This document shows, piece by piece, positions 8,531-16,600 of a DNA stretch of 64,000 nt. Position 1 is the first letter of the stretch, and every line of letters starts with the position of its first letter. The position numbers and the translations under genes were made by a program. Under the pieces are notes generated by a model, which saw only the letters and a list, made by a program, of their open reading frames with translations, had not been told where the DNA came from and searched no databases. The DNA is taken from positions 62,001-126,000 of the forward strand of contig NZ_SELS01000018.1 of NCBI RefSeq assembly GCF_004197395.1, written 5' to 3'. The DNA comes from Paraburkholderia sp. UYCP14C. GTDB taxonomy: Bacteria; Pseudomonadota; Gammaproteobacteria; Burkholderiales; Burkholderiaceae.

Positions 8531-9361
8531 TCAATGCTGGCCGTGGGAACCATGCGAGCCATGAGAGCCGTGCGAATGGTCCTGCTGCGGTTGCGGCCGG
8601 TAGCCAAGCGACTCCGAAATCATCAACGCGGTCTGGCTCAATTGTCCGAGCCACGAATCCTGCAAACGATCGGCCGGCGCCGACAGCGACAGGCCTGCGA
8701 CCAGTTTGCCCGTATCGTCGTAGATGCCGGCGGCGATGCAGCGCACGCCCAACTCCAGTTCCTCGTTGTCGCGCGCGCAGGCCTGCTGGCGCACGTGCGA
8801 CAGCTCGCGCTCGAGTTTCGCGAGATCGGTGATGCTGTTCTGCGTGTGACCCGACAGACCGGTGCGTGTGGCGTAGGCACGCACGCGGGTGGCTTCGTCG
8901 GCGGCGAGAAACAGCTTGCCGACCGAGGTCAGATGAAGCGGCGCACGCCCGCCGATCGCCCGCACCACCTGCATGCCCGAGCGCTCCGAATACGCGCGTT
9001 CGATATAGACGATTTCGTCGCCCTGACGCACCGACAGATTCACGGTCTGCCCGGTCTGGCGGTGCAGTTCGCGCATCGGCGTGAGCGCCGCGTCGCGCAC
9101 CGACAGGCGCGCCTTGACGAGATTGCCGAGTTCGAGCAGGCGCATGCCGAGGCGGTAGGTGCCCGGGTCCGAACGGTCGACCAGCCGGCACATCACCATA
9201 TCGTTCAGGATGCGGTGCGCGGTGGACGGGTGCAGCTCCGTGCGCAGGGCCAGTTCTTTCAGGCTGACCGGGTCGGTATGCGACGCCAGTGCGTCGAGCA
9301 GGCGCATCATGCGTTCGATCACCTGGATCGAAGTTTTGGGGTCCGGATTGGTATCGCTCAT
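8531..9361 (-). CDS. IclR-family transcriptional regulator with histidine-rich tail
   Basis: The 276-residue product has an N-terminal winged helix-turn-helix (about 10-75; SLKELALRTELHPSTAHRIL) and a C-terminal IclR effector-binding domain (about 85-255), which in this family binds small carboxylates or aromatics. ATG 9361 gives the normal family N-terminus; the frame stays open upstream to 9946 but that part is antisense to lldE. The gene is divergent from lldE-lldF with 180 bases between starts, so control of that operon, and of itself, is the natural inference. The C-terminus carries an unusual Gly-Ser-His repeat (DHSHGSHGSHGSHGQH), which may bind metal or may be an unselected repeat expansion. 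The effector cannot be predicted from sequence. Confidence 0.9.
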   Translation of the reverse strand: MSDTNPDPKTSIQVIERMMRLLDALASHTDPVSLKELALRTELHPSTAHRILNDMVMCRLVDRSDPGTYRLGMRLLELGNLVKARLSVRDAALTPMRELHRQTGQTVNLSVRQGDEIVYIERAYSERSGMQVVRAIGGRAPLHLTSVGKLFLAADEATRVRAYATRTGLSGHTQNSITDLAKLERELSHVRQQACARDNEELELGVRCIAAGIYDDTGKLVAGLSLSAPADRLQDSWLGQLSQTALMISESLGYRPQPQQDHSHGSHGSHGSHGQH

Positions 9362-9426
9362 ATGAGAATCGGTGGATGCGTCAAACAGCGAAAACTGATT
9401 GTATCCCGTATGGTGAAAAAAGCGAA

Positions 9427-9442
9427 CGCGCTTCGAAGCGCG
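9427..9442. promoter_or_regulatory. 16-bp perfect palindrome in the iclR-like/lldE divergent promoter region
   Basis: CGCGCTTCGAAGCGCG is fully self-complementary and lies between the divergent starts, 66 bases before the regulator gene and about 100 before lldE. It is a candidate operator, most simply for the adjacent IclR-type regulator. It could also fold as a hairpin, and GC-rich DNA gives some such palindromes by chance. Confidence 0.4.
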
Positions 9443-9541
9443 CTCCCAATCCGGCGCGGCGTGCTTCCTATGCCTTCCGGTCGTTGGTATTGCACCGCCA
9501 AACAGCGGATAATCAGGGACGTTTCCCCGAAAGGAGGGCTC

Positions 9542-10264
9542 ATGCGAGTCGGATTGTTCGTCACGTGCCTGATCGACCTGATGCGTCCCGAAATCGGTTT
9601 TTCGGTCATCAAGCTGATCGAAGGCGCCGGTTTCGATGTCGTGGTGCCGCCCGCGCAAACCTGTTGCGGGCAGCCCGCGTACAACTCCGGAGACCGCCGG
9701 CTCGCGCGTGAACTCGCCGAGAAAACGCTGCGCGAATTTGAACAGTTCGACTACGTGGTGGTGCCGTCGGGGTCCTGCGGCGGCATGATCCGCGCGCACT
9801 ACGGCGACCTGTTCCGCGACGATCCCGAACTGATGAACCGTTTCGGTCGCCTGCGCGGCAAGGTGTTCGAGCTGACGGATTTTCTCGTCAACGTCGCGAA
9901 AGTGCAGTTGCAACCGGGCGAATTCACCGGACAGGTGACTTATCACGACTCATGTTCGGGCTTGCGCGAACTGGGCGTCAAGGCGCAGCCGCGCGAACTG
10001 CTCGCGCAGGTCGGCGTCGCGGTCATCGAGATGAAAGGCTGCGAGCATTGCTGCGGCTTCGGCGGCACGTTCGCGGTCAAGTACGGCGATATCTCGACCG
10101 CGATCGTCGACGAAAAGTGCGCCAACATCGCGGCGAGCGGCGCGGGTACGGTGGTGCTCGGCGACCTCGGCTGCATGTTGAATATCGAAGGGCGGCTGCG
10201 CCGCAACGGCGACTCGACGACGCGCGTGCTGCATATCGCGCAGGTGCTGGCCGGCGACGTGTAG
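9542..10264 (+). CDS. lldE: LldE/LutA-type (Fe-S)-binding oxidoreductase subunit
   Basis: The 240-residue product contains two cysteine-rich CCG domains (first with TCCGQPAYNSG near residue 41, second with CEHCCGFGG near 170), as in LutA/LldE and in heterodisulfide reductase-like subunits. In the LldEFG (LutABC) system this protein works with an Fe-S/LUD protein in oxidising L-lactate to pyruvate. A strong ribosome-binding site (AAAGGAGG just before 9538) fixes ATG 9542; the frame is open far upstream but that DNA is antisense to the regulator gene. It is followed by lldF after 111 bases. Substrate assignment to lactate comes from family knowledge only. Confidence 0.9.
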   Translation: MRVGLFVTCLIDLMRPEIGFSVIKLIEGAGFDVVVPPAQTCCGQPAYNSGDRRLARELAEKTLREFEQFDYVVVPSGSCGGMIRAHYGDLFRDDPELMNRFGRLRGKVFELTDFLVNVAKVQLQPGEFTGQVTYHDSCSGLRELGVKAQPRELLAQVGVAVIEMKGCEHCCGFGGTFAVKYGDISTAIVDEKCANIAASGAGTVVLGDLGCMLNIEGRLRRNGDSTTRVLHIAQVLAGDV

Positions 10265-10375
10265 TCCCGCGCGGGGAACCCGGGCCATTGTTCGCGTCGC
10301 GTTCCTTTTTGCTGTCACGCATTGCGTCGCGCGAGAATGCAGCGCGCGTTTCAATCCGATCTTATCAGGGCCGCC

Positions 10376-11791
10376 ATGCAAGTCCAATCGATGCAGTTCA
10401 AGGCTCGCGCCGGTCAGAAACTCGCCGACCAGCGCCTGCAGCAGAACCTGACCAAGCTGTCCACGAAGTTCGTGTCGGCGCGCGCGAGCGCGATGACCGC
10501 GATCGACTTCCCCGCGACGCGTGCGGCGCTCAAGGAGCGTCGCAATCGCGCGCTCGACAATCTCGACGTATGGCTCGAAACCTTCGAGCGCGAGGCGACC
10601 CGGCGCGGCGTGACGGTGTTGTTCGCGGAGACCACGCAGGAGGCCGCGCGACTCGTCGGTGACATCGCGCGCAAGCATGACGTGAAGAAGGTGATCAAGA
10701 CCAAGTCGATGGTCACCGAGGAGATGCGCCTGAACGAGGTGCTCGGGCAGATGGGCGTGCAGTCGATCGAAACCGATCTCGGCGAATACATCCTGCAGAT
10801 CAACGACAACGAGCCGCCCAGCCACATCATCGCGCCAGTCGTTCACAAGGATAAGGACGAGATCGCCGACCTGTTCGCGAAGACGCACGGCCGACCGCGG
10901 CTCACCGAGATTCCCGACATGACGCGCGAGGCGCGCGAGATGCTGCGACCGCATTTTCTTAGTGCCGACATGGGCGTGACGGGCGGCAATTTCATCATCG
11001 CGGAAACGGGCTCGGTCGCGGTCGTGACCAACGAGGGCAACGAAGGCATGTGCACGGTGATGCCGCGCGTGCACGTCGCTGTTACGGGCATCGAGAAGGT
11101 GCTGCCCACGCTCGAGGATCTCGCGACTGCGATGCGCCTGCTGCCGCGTTCGGCAACGGGCCAGGCGACCTCGAACTATTTTTCGATGCTGACCGGGCCG
11201 CGTGGCGCGGGCGATCAGGACGGGCCGGAGCATATGTACGTGGTGCTCGTCGACGGTGGGCGTACGGGGCTGATCGGCGGCGACTTTCAGGAGATGCTGC
11301 GCTGCATACGCTGCGGCGCGTGCATGAACCATTGCCCGGTGTATCAGAAGGTCGGCGGCCACGCGTATGGCTGGGTGTATCCGGGACCGATGGGTTCGGT
11401 GCTGACCCCGAGCTATGTCGGCATCGACAAGGCGCTCGATCTGCCGCAAGCGGCGACGCTGTGCGGCGAATGCAATAGCGTGTGCCCGGTTGGTATCCCG
11501 CTGTCCGATCTGCTACGCAAGCTGCGCGAAAAGCAGACGGAGCGACACCTGCGGCCTTGGAAGGAGCGCGCCGGATTGGCGCTGTGGGGCTGGCTCGCGC
11601 TGCATCCCGGTGCCTATGCGCTCTTAACCAAACTCGCCGTGCGGGTGCTGGAGCGCATGGGTGGGCGCAATCGGTCGATCGCCAAACTGCCGCTCGGCGG
11701 CGCGGGCTGGACCGATACGCGCGACATGCCGGCGCCGGTGGGTCGTACGTTCCGGGAGTTGTATGCCGCGCAGCGCAGCCATCTTGGCTGA
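10376..11791 (+). CDS. lldF: LldF/LutB-type iron-sulfur protein with LUD domain
   Basis: The 471-residue partner of LldE has an N-terminal LUD domain (about 60-300), then a ferredoxin-like region with two [4Fe-4S] cysteine clusters: CIRCGACMNHCP starting at C310 and CGECNSVCP starting at C363. A C-terminal segment of about 80 residues contains a hydrophobic stretch (near 400-425). ATG 10376 starts the usual family N-terminus; ATG 10322 is an alternative without better support. The third usual member, LldG/LutC, is not downstream: after the stop comes only a short GC-rich hairpin (11818-11837) and an unrelated gene on the other strand. Confidence 0.9.
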   Translation: MQVQSMQFKARAGQKLADQRLQQNLTKLSTKFVSARASAMTAIDFPATRAALKERRNRALDNLDVWLETFEREATRRGVTVLFAETTQEAARLVGDIARKHDVKKVIKTKSMVTEEMRLNEVLGQMGVQSIETDLGEYILQINDNEPPSHIIAPVVHKDKDEIADLFAKTHGRPRLTEIPDMTREAREMLRPHFLSADMGVTGGNFIIAETGSVAVVTNEGNEGMCTVMPRVHVAVTGIEKVLPTLEDLATAMRLLPRSATGQATSNYFSMLTGPRGAGDQDGPEHMYVVLVDGGRTGLIGGDFQEMLRCIRCGACMNHCPVYQKVGGHAYGWVYPGPMGSVLTPSYVGIDKALDLPQAATLCGECNSVCPVGIPLSDLLRKLREKQTERHLRPWKERAGLALWGWLALHPGAYALLTKLAVRVLERMGGRNRSIAKLPLGGAGWTDTRDMPAPVGRTFRELYAAQRSHLG

Positions 11792-11886
11792 GCGGGCGGC
11801 CTTGGGAGGGGTTTGACGGCTGCGCGCTCGCGCAGCCTTCGGGGTGAGTGCAGAAGCAGGCGGGATAGTTCGGCGCCGCTCCGACC

Positions 11887-12423
11887 TCAATGTTCAGTCA
11901 TCTGGCCAGGCTGACGCGCGGGTGGATTTCTCGCCGAGTCGTTGCCACGCCAGCCGCCGTTGCCGGCTTGCGGCTGTGCCGGCGGCGGGCCGCCTGCACC
12001 GGGGCGCGGGCCGCCACTGGCGCCGCCAGGGCCGCGCGGACCGCCCGCTGCGCCCTGCGGCGGTGGGCCGCCGTGCGGTTGTCCGGGACCGCCGGCATTG
12101 TTGCCATGGCCGTTGCCGTGATCGCCGTGATCTCCGTGGTGCCAGTCGTTGTCGTTTGGATGACCGCGATCCGGATAGCCGCGATAGCCGGGGCCCGGTC
12201 CCGGGCCGTAGTAGCGTCCCGGACCGTAATCGCTGTAGCCGAGGTACACATTGGTTTGCGGCACGACTGCGGCGCCCGGCGCGTACGCGGAACCGTCATA
12301 ACCGTCGTAGCCGCTATAGGCGCCGTAGCCGTTGCCGTACATCGGCGTGCCGTCCGGATAGACCGCGCAGCCGCCGAGCAGAGCGGCAGCCACGAGGCCA
12401 GCGAGAGGTGCAATGCGTTTCAT
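11887..12423 (-). CDS. Gly/Pro-rich putative lipoprotein
   Basis: The 178-residue product starts with a lipoprotein signal peptide, MKRIAPLAGLVAAALLGGC, with a good lipobox (LGGC) and the modified cysteine at 19. The mature protein is low-complexity: Tyr/Gly-rich (about 25-95), then His/Asp/Gly-rich (about 90-110), then Gly/Pro-rich to the end. I recognise no enzymatic domain. Similar lipoproteins are common in Burkholderia and relatives without known function. The His/Asp segment could bind metal; this is speculation. The gene stands alone, convergent with lldF. Confidence 0.75.
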   Translation of the reverse strand: MKRIAPLAGLVAAALLGGCAVYPDGTPMYGNGYGAYSGYDGYDGSAYAPGAAVVPQTNVYLGYSDYGPGRYYGPGPGPGYRGYPDRGHPNDNDWHHGDHGDHGNGHGNNAGGPGQPHGGPPPQGAAGGPRGPGGASGGPRPGAGGPPPAQPQAGNGGWRGNDSARNPPARQPGQMTEH

Positions 12424-12699
12424 TTTGCGGGACCGTTTGCAAGTGCAAAGAAATATAGGTGTAAGAATAAGACCATCATTATCGCCGTCCGTCGCGGCGG
12501 CTTTGTATGTGTTTGTAAGCTTTTCTTTTTCGTGCCAGCGGGTCTGCCATCGTTCCAGAAAGCGCCGTCAATTCACTGTTCCATTTCGAGCAACGAACTA
12601 TCTCGTTCGGGCGGGTTTTTCCTGATTGTGAATTCCTATAGCATTTCGACTGGGCATAGTGCGCCACGAGCTCATGCGCCCCTAATTGGAAAACACATC
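12424..12699. other. AT-richer intergenic region upstream of two divergent genes
   Basis: This stretch is visibly lower in GC than its surroundings and lies between the lipoprotein gene (minus) and a small plus-strand ORF. It probably holds both promoters, but I could not assign a convincing -35/-10 pair to either. No other gene is visible. Confidence 0.4.
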
Positions 12700-12939
12700 A
12701 TGAAAAAGACAATATCGGTGTACTGGCCTCTGGCCATCGTTGTACCGCTCGCGGTGCTCGCCTATCTTCACGTCAACGGCCAAACCGCGTCGCGCGCTTC
12801 GCAGATGCCGCTCGACGCCAATCATCTGACCGCCGAACTCGCGCGCGCGGTGTCGTACGGCATGATCGACAGCGCGGCGGCATTGCCGGCCAAGCCGATG
12901 CGCGCCGCCACCGCGGCGCCCCTTGCCGAGGCGTCGTAA
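12700..12939 (+). CDS. Small putative membrane or secreted protein (79 aa)
   Basis: The predicted product begins MKKTISVYWPLAIVVPLAVLA, a basic start followed by one hydrophobic helix, and continues as a polar Ala-rich domain of about 50 residues (containing LDANHLTAELARAVSYGMID). It looks like an N-terminally anchored or exported small protein. No family is recognised. Support is modest: GC-rich codon use returns inside the ORF and the signal-like N-terminus starts exactly at the ATG, but no strong ribosome-binding site is seen. It could be a non-coding open frame. Confidence 0.45.
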   Translation: MKKTISVYWPLAIVVPLAVLAYLHVNGQTASRASQMPLDANHLTAELARAVSYGMIDSAAALPAKPMRAATAAPLAEAS

Positions 12940-13094
12940 GCAGGCGCGACGGGCCGCGACGGTTCGAGGCCCGCTGCGCTCGCGCGGCTGTGGCACGGCC
13001 GGCGCGAATCCGTCGAGCTTTGTATAATCGCCGCGCAGTCCGCTGACTGTCTGCCGACCCCACGCGCGGCGCCTCATCCGTCGAAGAATTCCCG

Positions 13095-13592
13095 ATGAAA
13101 ACTGTTTCCGTCTGTTTCGTTTGCCTCGGCAATATCTGCCGTTCACCGACGGCGGAAGGCGTGATGCGTCATCTGGTCGAGGAGGCGCGGCTCGCGGACC
13201 GAATCCTGATCGATTCGGCCGGCACCGGCGATTGGCACATCGGCGCGGCGCCCGACGAACGTGCGCAACTCGCGGCACGTCAGCGCGGCTATGCGCTCGA
13301 TGCGCTGCGCGGCCGCCAGATCACGGTCGTAGACTTTGAGCGTTTCGATCTACTAATTGCAATGGACGACCGCAACGTCGCCGCGTTGCGTCAACTGTGC
13401 CCGCCCGCGCAGCGTGACAAGATCCGTCTGCTGATGGAGTTCGTGCCGGAGTCTGATGGCCGCTGGAGCGGCGCGCGTGAGGTAGTCGATCCGTATTTCG
13501 GCGGCGCCGAAGGCTTCGAGTTGGTGCTCGATCAGTGCGAAGCCGCCTGCCGCGGGCTGATTGCTGCGCTGCGTCCGCAGTTGCTCGCGTAG
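13095..13592 (+). CDS. Low-molecular-weight protein-tyrosine phosphatase
   Basis: The 165-residue product has the P-loop CLGNICRS near the N-terminus (nucleophile C10, arginine R16, serine S17) and the general-acid motif VVDPYF in the last third, both required for the low-Mr PTP fold. Such enzymes dephosphorylate tyrosine kinases (for example of the exopolysaccharide Wzc type) or arginine-phosphorylated proteins; the substrate is unknown here. A TATAAT at 13023-13028 may be its -10 box. The gene lies 144 bases before iscR in the same direction but is probably transcribed separately, because iscR has its own promoter. Confidence 0.92.
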   Translation: MKTVSVCFVCLGNICRSPTAEGVMRHLVEEARLADRILIDSAGTGDWHIGAAPDERAQLAARQRGYALDALRGRQITVVDFERFDLLIAMDDRNVAALRQLCPPAQRDKIRLLMEFVPESDGRWSGAREVVDPYFGGAEGFELVLDQCEAACRGLIAALRPQLLA

Positions 13593-13667
13593 GTATCGGG
13601 CGACGAACGCAGGCGTGGCGCCGAAGTATGGCGATCAATTAAGCGAACGACACAAAATTTGCCGCCC

Positions 13668-13692
13668 ATACTTGACTAAATCGCTCATGTAT
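13668..13692 (+). promoter_or_regulatory. IscR type 1 binding site, copy 1, overlapping the isc -35 box
   Basis: The 25 bases agree with the E. coli type 1 IscR consensus (ATA-SYYGACT-RWWW-YAGTC-RRSTAT) at 22 positions by my count; it starts ATACTTGACTAAAT and ends with TAT. The -35 hexamer TTGACT (13672-13677) is inside it. [2Fe-2S]-IscR would repress here. Confidence 0.8.
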
Positions 13693-13699
13693 TTATACT
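13672..13699 (+). promoter_or_regulatory. Promoter of the isc operon
   Basis: TTGACT (13672-13677) and TATACT (13694-13699) are 16 bases apart. Start of transcription would be near 13706, about 31 bases before the iscR ATG. Both hexamers sit within the two IscR sites. Confidence 0.7.
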
Positions 13700-13719
13700 T
13701 GACAAAACTTGTCGAGAAT
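13695..13719 (+). promoter_or_regulatory. IscR type 1 binding site, copy 2, overlapping the isc -10 box
   Basis: A second site offset by 27 bases matches the same consensus at 21 of 25 positions by my count (starts ATACTTGACA, contains TTGTCGAG). With copy 1 it brackets the promoter, which resembles the multi-site arrangement known at the E. coli iscR promoter. Confidence 0.7.
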
Positions 13720-13736
13720 TGCGGTTCCCACATCAT

Positions 13737-14267
13737 ATGAGACTCACCACGAAAGGCCGTTTCGCCGTCACGGCGATGATCGACCTGGCGCTTCGCCAGG
13801 AGCAGGGCCCGGTGACGCTTGCGGGTATCAGCCAGCGCCAACACATCTCCCTGTCGTATCTCGAGCAGCTGTTTGGCAAGCTGCGCCGTCATGAAATCGT
13901 CGAGTCCGTGCGCGGACCGGGCGGTGGCTACAATCTCGCGCGCCGTGCCGAAGAGGTGACGGTGGCCGACATCATCATCGCGGTCGACGAACCGCTCGAC
14001 GCAACCCAGTGCGGCGGCAAGGGCACGTGCGAAGGCACCAAGCAGCACGACGGCCACTGCATGACGCACGAGCTGTGGTCGACGCTGAACCAGAAAATGG
14101 TCGAATACCTCGATTCGGTTTCGCTGAAGGATCTGGTCGATCAGCAGCGCTCGCGCGAAGGCGCCCCGGCGGTGCTGCGCGACAGGCGCAGCGACGCGCC
14201 GGCGGTCGAACCCGTCCGCGTGGCGCCGAAAGGTCCCAATTCCGTATTCAACATGGCCGGTTCGTGA
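13737..14267 (+). CDS. iscR: Fe-S cluster-responsive regulator IscR (Rrf2 family)
   Basis: The 176-residue protein senses iron-sulfur status: with a [2Fe-2S] cluster it represses the isc operon. The N-terminal winged helix starts MRLTTKGRFAVTAM (recognition helix region about 28-60), followed by the dimerisation helix and the cluster-binding loop with C92, C98, C108 and H111. The spacing C-x5-C-x9-C-x2-H differs from E. coli IscR (C92, C98, C104, H107) by a four-residue insertion between the second and third cysteines. ATG 13737 gives the canonical N-terminus; an in-frame ATG at 13719 overlaps operator copy 2. First gene of an eight-gene operon. Confidence 0.96.
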   Translation: MRLTTKGRFAVTAMIDLALRQEQGPVTLAGISQRQHISLSYLEQLFGKLRRHEIVESVRGPGGGYNLARRAEEVTVADIIIAVDEPLDATQCGGKGTCEGTKQHDGHCMTHELWSTLNQKMVEYLDSVSLKDLVDQQRSREGAPAVLRDRRSDAPAVEPVRVAPKGPNSVFNMAGS

Positions 14268-14350
14268 AGCGCGGCACGCAATAGAACCCTTTCGCCGCAG
14301 CCCCAGATCGAACCCAGAAGCCAGAGCACATGACGTCCCCGGAGCAATTG

Positions 14351-15574
14351 ATGAACAACGACTCTCTCCATCTGCCCATCTACATGGACTACAGCGCCAC
14401 GACGCCGATCGATCCGCGTGTGGTGGACAAGATGATTCCGTATCTGCGCGAGCAGTTCGGCAACCCCGCGTCGCGTAGCCACGCCTATGGCTGGACCGCC
14501 GAGCGCGCGGTCGAGGAAGCGCGCGAGCAGGTCGCCGCGCTCGTGAACGCCGATCCGCGCGAAATCATCTGGACCTCGGGTGCGACGGAGTCGGACAACC
14601 TCGCTCTGAAAGGTGCCGCGCATTTCTACAAGAGCAAGGGCAAGCACATCATCACGGTGAAGACCGAGCACAAGGCGGTGCTGGACACCTGTCGCGAGCT
14701 CGAGCGCGAAGGCTTCGAAGTCACTTACCTGGACGTCAGGGACGACGGTCTGATCGACCTCGACGCGTTCAAGGCGGCGCTGCGTCCGGACACGATTCTG
14801 GTGTCGGTGATGTCGGTCAACAACGAGATCGGCGTCATTCAGGACATCGAGGCGATCGGCGAGATCACGCGTGAAAAGGGCATCATTTTCCACGTCGACG
14901 CGGCGCAGGCCACCGGCAAGATCCAGATCGATCTGCAGAAGCTGAAGGTCGACCTGATGTCGTTCTCGGCGCACAAGACCTATGGCCCGAAGGGCATCGG
15001 CGCGCTGTACGTGCGCCGCAAGCCACGTATCCGTATCGAGGCGCAGATGCACGGAGGCGGTCACGAGCGCGGCATGCGTTCGGGCACGCTGGCCACGCAC
15101 CAGATCGTCGGCATGGGCGAAGCGTTCCGCATCGCGCGCGAAGAGATGGCGACCGAAAATGAGCGCATTCGCATGCTGCGTGACCGGCTGCTGAAAGGCC
15201 TGTCGGAAATCGAAGAAGTGTATGTGAACGGCGACATGGAAAAGCGTGTGCCGCACAACCTGAACATCAGCTTCAATTTCGTGGAAGGCGAATCGCTGAT
15301 CATGGCGGTGAAGGACGTCGCGGTGTCGTCGGGCTCCGCGTGCACGTCGGCATCGCTGGAGCCGTCGTACGTGCTGCGCGCGCTTGGCCGCAACGACGAA
15401 CTGGCGCACAGCTCGATCCGCTTCACGGTGGGACGCTTCACGACCGAGCAGGAAGTCGATTACGTGATCAACCTGCTGAAGACGAAGATTTCCAAGCTGC
15501 GCGATCTGTCGCCGCTGTGGGAAATGCACAAGGACGGGATCGATCTGTCGACCATCCAGTGGGCCGCGCACTGA
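14351..15574 (+). CDS. iscS: Cysteine desulfurase IscS
   Basis: A PLP enzyme that takes sulfur from L-cysteine as a persulfide and passes it to IscU, and in general also to tRNA thiolation enzymes. The 407-residue product shows the PLP lysine K209 in [12 protein letters not shown] and the persulfide cysteine C331 in [16 protein letters not shown] 14351 was chosen because GGAG lies at 14341-14344 and the protein then begins [19 protein letters not shown], the normal family start; the in-frame ATG 14330 lacks a ribosome-binding site. It follows iscR by 83 bases. Confidence 0.97.
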   Translation: MNNDSLHLPIYMDYSATTPIDPRVVDKMIPYLREQFGNPASRSHAYGWTAERAVEEAREQVAALVNADPREIIWTSGATESDNLALKGAAHFYKSKGKHIITVKTEHKAVLDTCRELEREGFEVTYLDVRDDGLIDLDAFKAALRPDTILVSVMSVNNEIGVIQDIEAIGEITREKGIIFHVDAAQATGKIQIDLQKLKVDLMSFSAHKTYGPKGIGALYVRRKPRIRIEAQMHGGGHERGMRSGTLATHQIVGMGEAFRIAREEMATENERIRMLRDRLLKGLSEIEEVYVNGDMEKRVPHNLNISFNFVEGESLIMAVKDVAVSSGSACTSASLEPSYVLRALGRNDELAHSSIRFTVGRFTTEQEVDYVINLLKTKISKLRDLSPLWEMHKDGIDLSTIQWAAH

Positions 15575-15646
15575 CGCGCCGGCTGGACGAAGCGGACATC
15601 GAACGTTCATCGGATTGCAGGTTGAAACGAATCAAGGAGTGTAATC

Positions 15647-16060
15647 ATGGCTTATAGCGACAAGGTCCTCGACCACTACGAAAACCCGCGCAACGTCGGT
15701 TCCTTCTCGAAGGACGACGACGCGGTCGGCACCGGCATGGTCGGCGCGCCGGCCTGCGGCGACGTGATGAAGCTGCAGATCCGCGTTGGCGCGGACGGCA
15801 TCATCGAAGACGCGAAATTCAAGACGTACGGCTGCGGCTCGGCCATCGCATCGAGCTCGCTCGTCACCGAATGGGTGAAGGGCAAGACGCTCGACCAGGC
15901 GATGTCGATCAAGAACACGCAGATCGCCGAAGAACTGGCACTGCCACCGGTGAAGATCCACTGCTCGATTCTCGCGGAAGACGCGATCAAGGCAGCGGTC
16001 GCCGACTACAAGCAGCGCCACGGCGAAGCAGCGGTGGCCGAAGACGGCAAGGCCGCCTGA
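15647..16060 (+). CDS. iscU: Fe-S cluster assembly scaffold IscU
   Basis: The scaffold on which [2Fe-2S] clusters are built from IscS sulfur. In the 137-residue product the ligands C37, D39, C63 and C106 are all present (GAPACGD, YGCGSA, KIHCS), and the HscA recognition motif LPPVK is at 99-103, consistent with hscBA in the same operon. A good AAGGAG lies just upstream of ATG 15647. Confidence 0.98.
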   Translation: MAYSDKVLDHYENPRNVGSFSKDDDAVGTGMVGAPACGDVMKLQIRVGADGIIEDAKFKTYGCGSAIASSSLVTEWVKGKTLDQAMSIKNTQIAEELALPPVKIHCSILAEDAIKAAVADYKQRHGEAAVAEDGKAA

Positions 16061-16138
16061 GCAACAGGGTAAGAAGGAAGCAACCGGTGAGCGCGGCGCG
16101 AACACGCGCGCCGCGCACTCTGGCAACTGAGAAACGTT

Positions 16139-16462
16139 ATGGCAATTACGTTGACCGAAAAGGCAGCACAGCACGTCCAGAAGTATCTGACCCGCCGCGG
16201 TAAAGGCATCGGGTTGCGCGTCGGCGTGCGCACCACCGGTTGCTCGGGCCTCGCCTACAAGCTCGAGTACGTAGACGAACTTGCACCGGAAGATCAGGTG
16301 TTCGAGACGGGCGGCGTGAAGGTCGTCGTCGACCCGAAGAGTCTTGCGTATATCGACGGCACGGAGCTCGACTTCGCGCGCGAAGGGTTGAACGAAGGCT
16401 TCAAGTTCAACAACCCGAACGTGAAAGACGAATGCGGTTGCGGCGAGTCGTTCCGCGTCTAG
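16139..16462 (+). CDS. iscA: A-type Fe-S carrier IscA
   Basis: The 107-residue carrier has the three conserved cysteines C35, C99 and C101 (TTGCSG and DECGCGESF). A-type proteins deliver clusters or iron to apo-targets, especially [4Fe-4S] enzymes. It follows iscU by 78 bases and is itself followed by a hairpin with a T-run before hscB. Confidence 0.97.
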   Translation: MAITLTEKAAQHVQKYLTRRGKGIGLRVGVRTTGCSGLAYKLEYVDELAPEDQVFETGGVKVVVDPKSLAYIDGTELDFAREGLNEGFKFNNPNVKDECGCGESFRV

Positions 16463-16490
16463 GTTCGATACTTTCCGCGTGCGGCGGATC

Positions 16491-16514
16491 AAAGGCGGCG
16501 CGGGCCGCCTTTTT
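16491..16514 (+). terminator. Terminator-like hairpin inside the isc operon, between iscA and hscB
   Basis: A perfect 9-bp stem AAAGGCGGC/GCCGCCTTT (16491-16499 with 16504-16512) with loop GCGG, running into TTTTTAG. The next gene in the same direction starts 87 bases later, so it is either a leaky attenuator lowering hscBA-fdx-iscX relative to iscRSUA, or the end of a transcript with a separate hscB promoter. Confidence 0.7.
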
Positions 16515-16600
16515 AGTTTGGTCCGCGCCCGACTGAAGCGCTCACGCCTGACACGGCCCAACGTTCCCACACGACGTTTTCATCAACGGACTTTTATTCG

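Noticed and set aside
8534-9541. Long upstream extension of the lldE frame (and of the iclR-like frame to 9946)
   Set aside because: Each extension is antisense to the other gene, and the family N-termini and the ribosome-binding site at lldE place the starts at 9542 and 9361.
11818-11837. Hairpin after lldF as a terminator
   Set aside because: The 8-bp GGCTGCGC/GCGCAGCC stem has no T-run, so it was mentioned but not called as a terminator.
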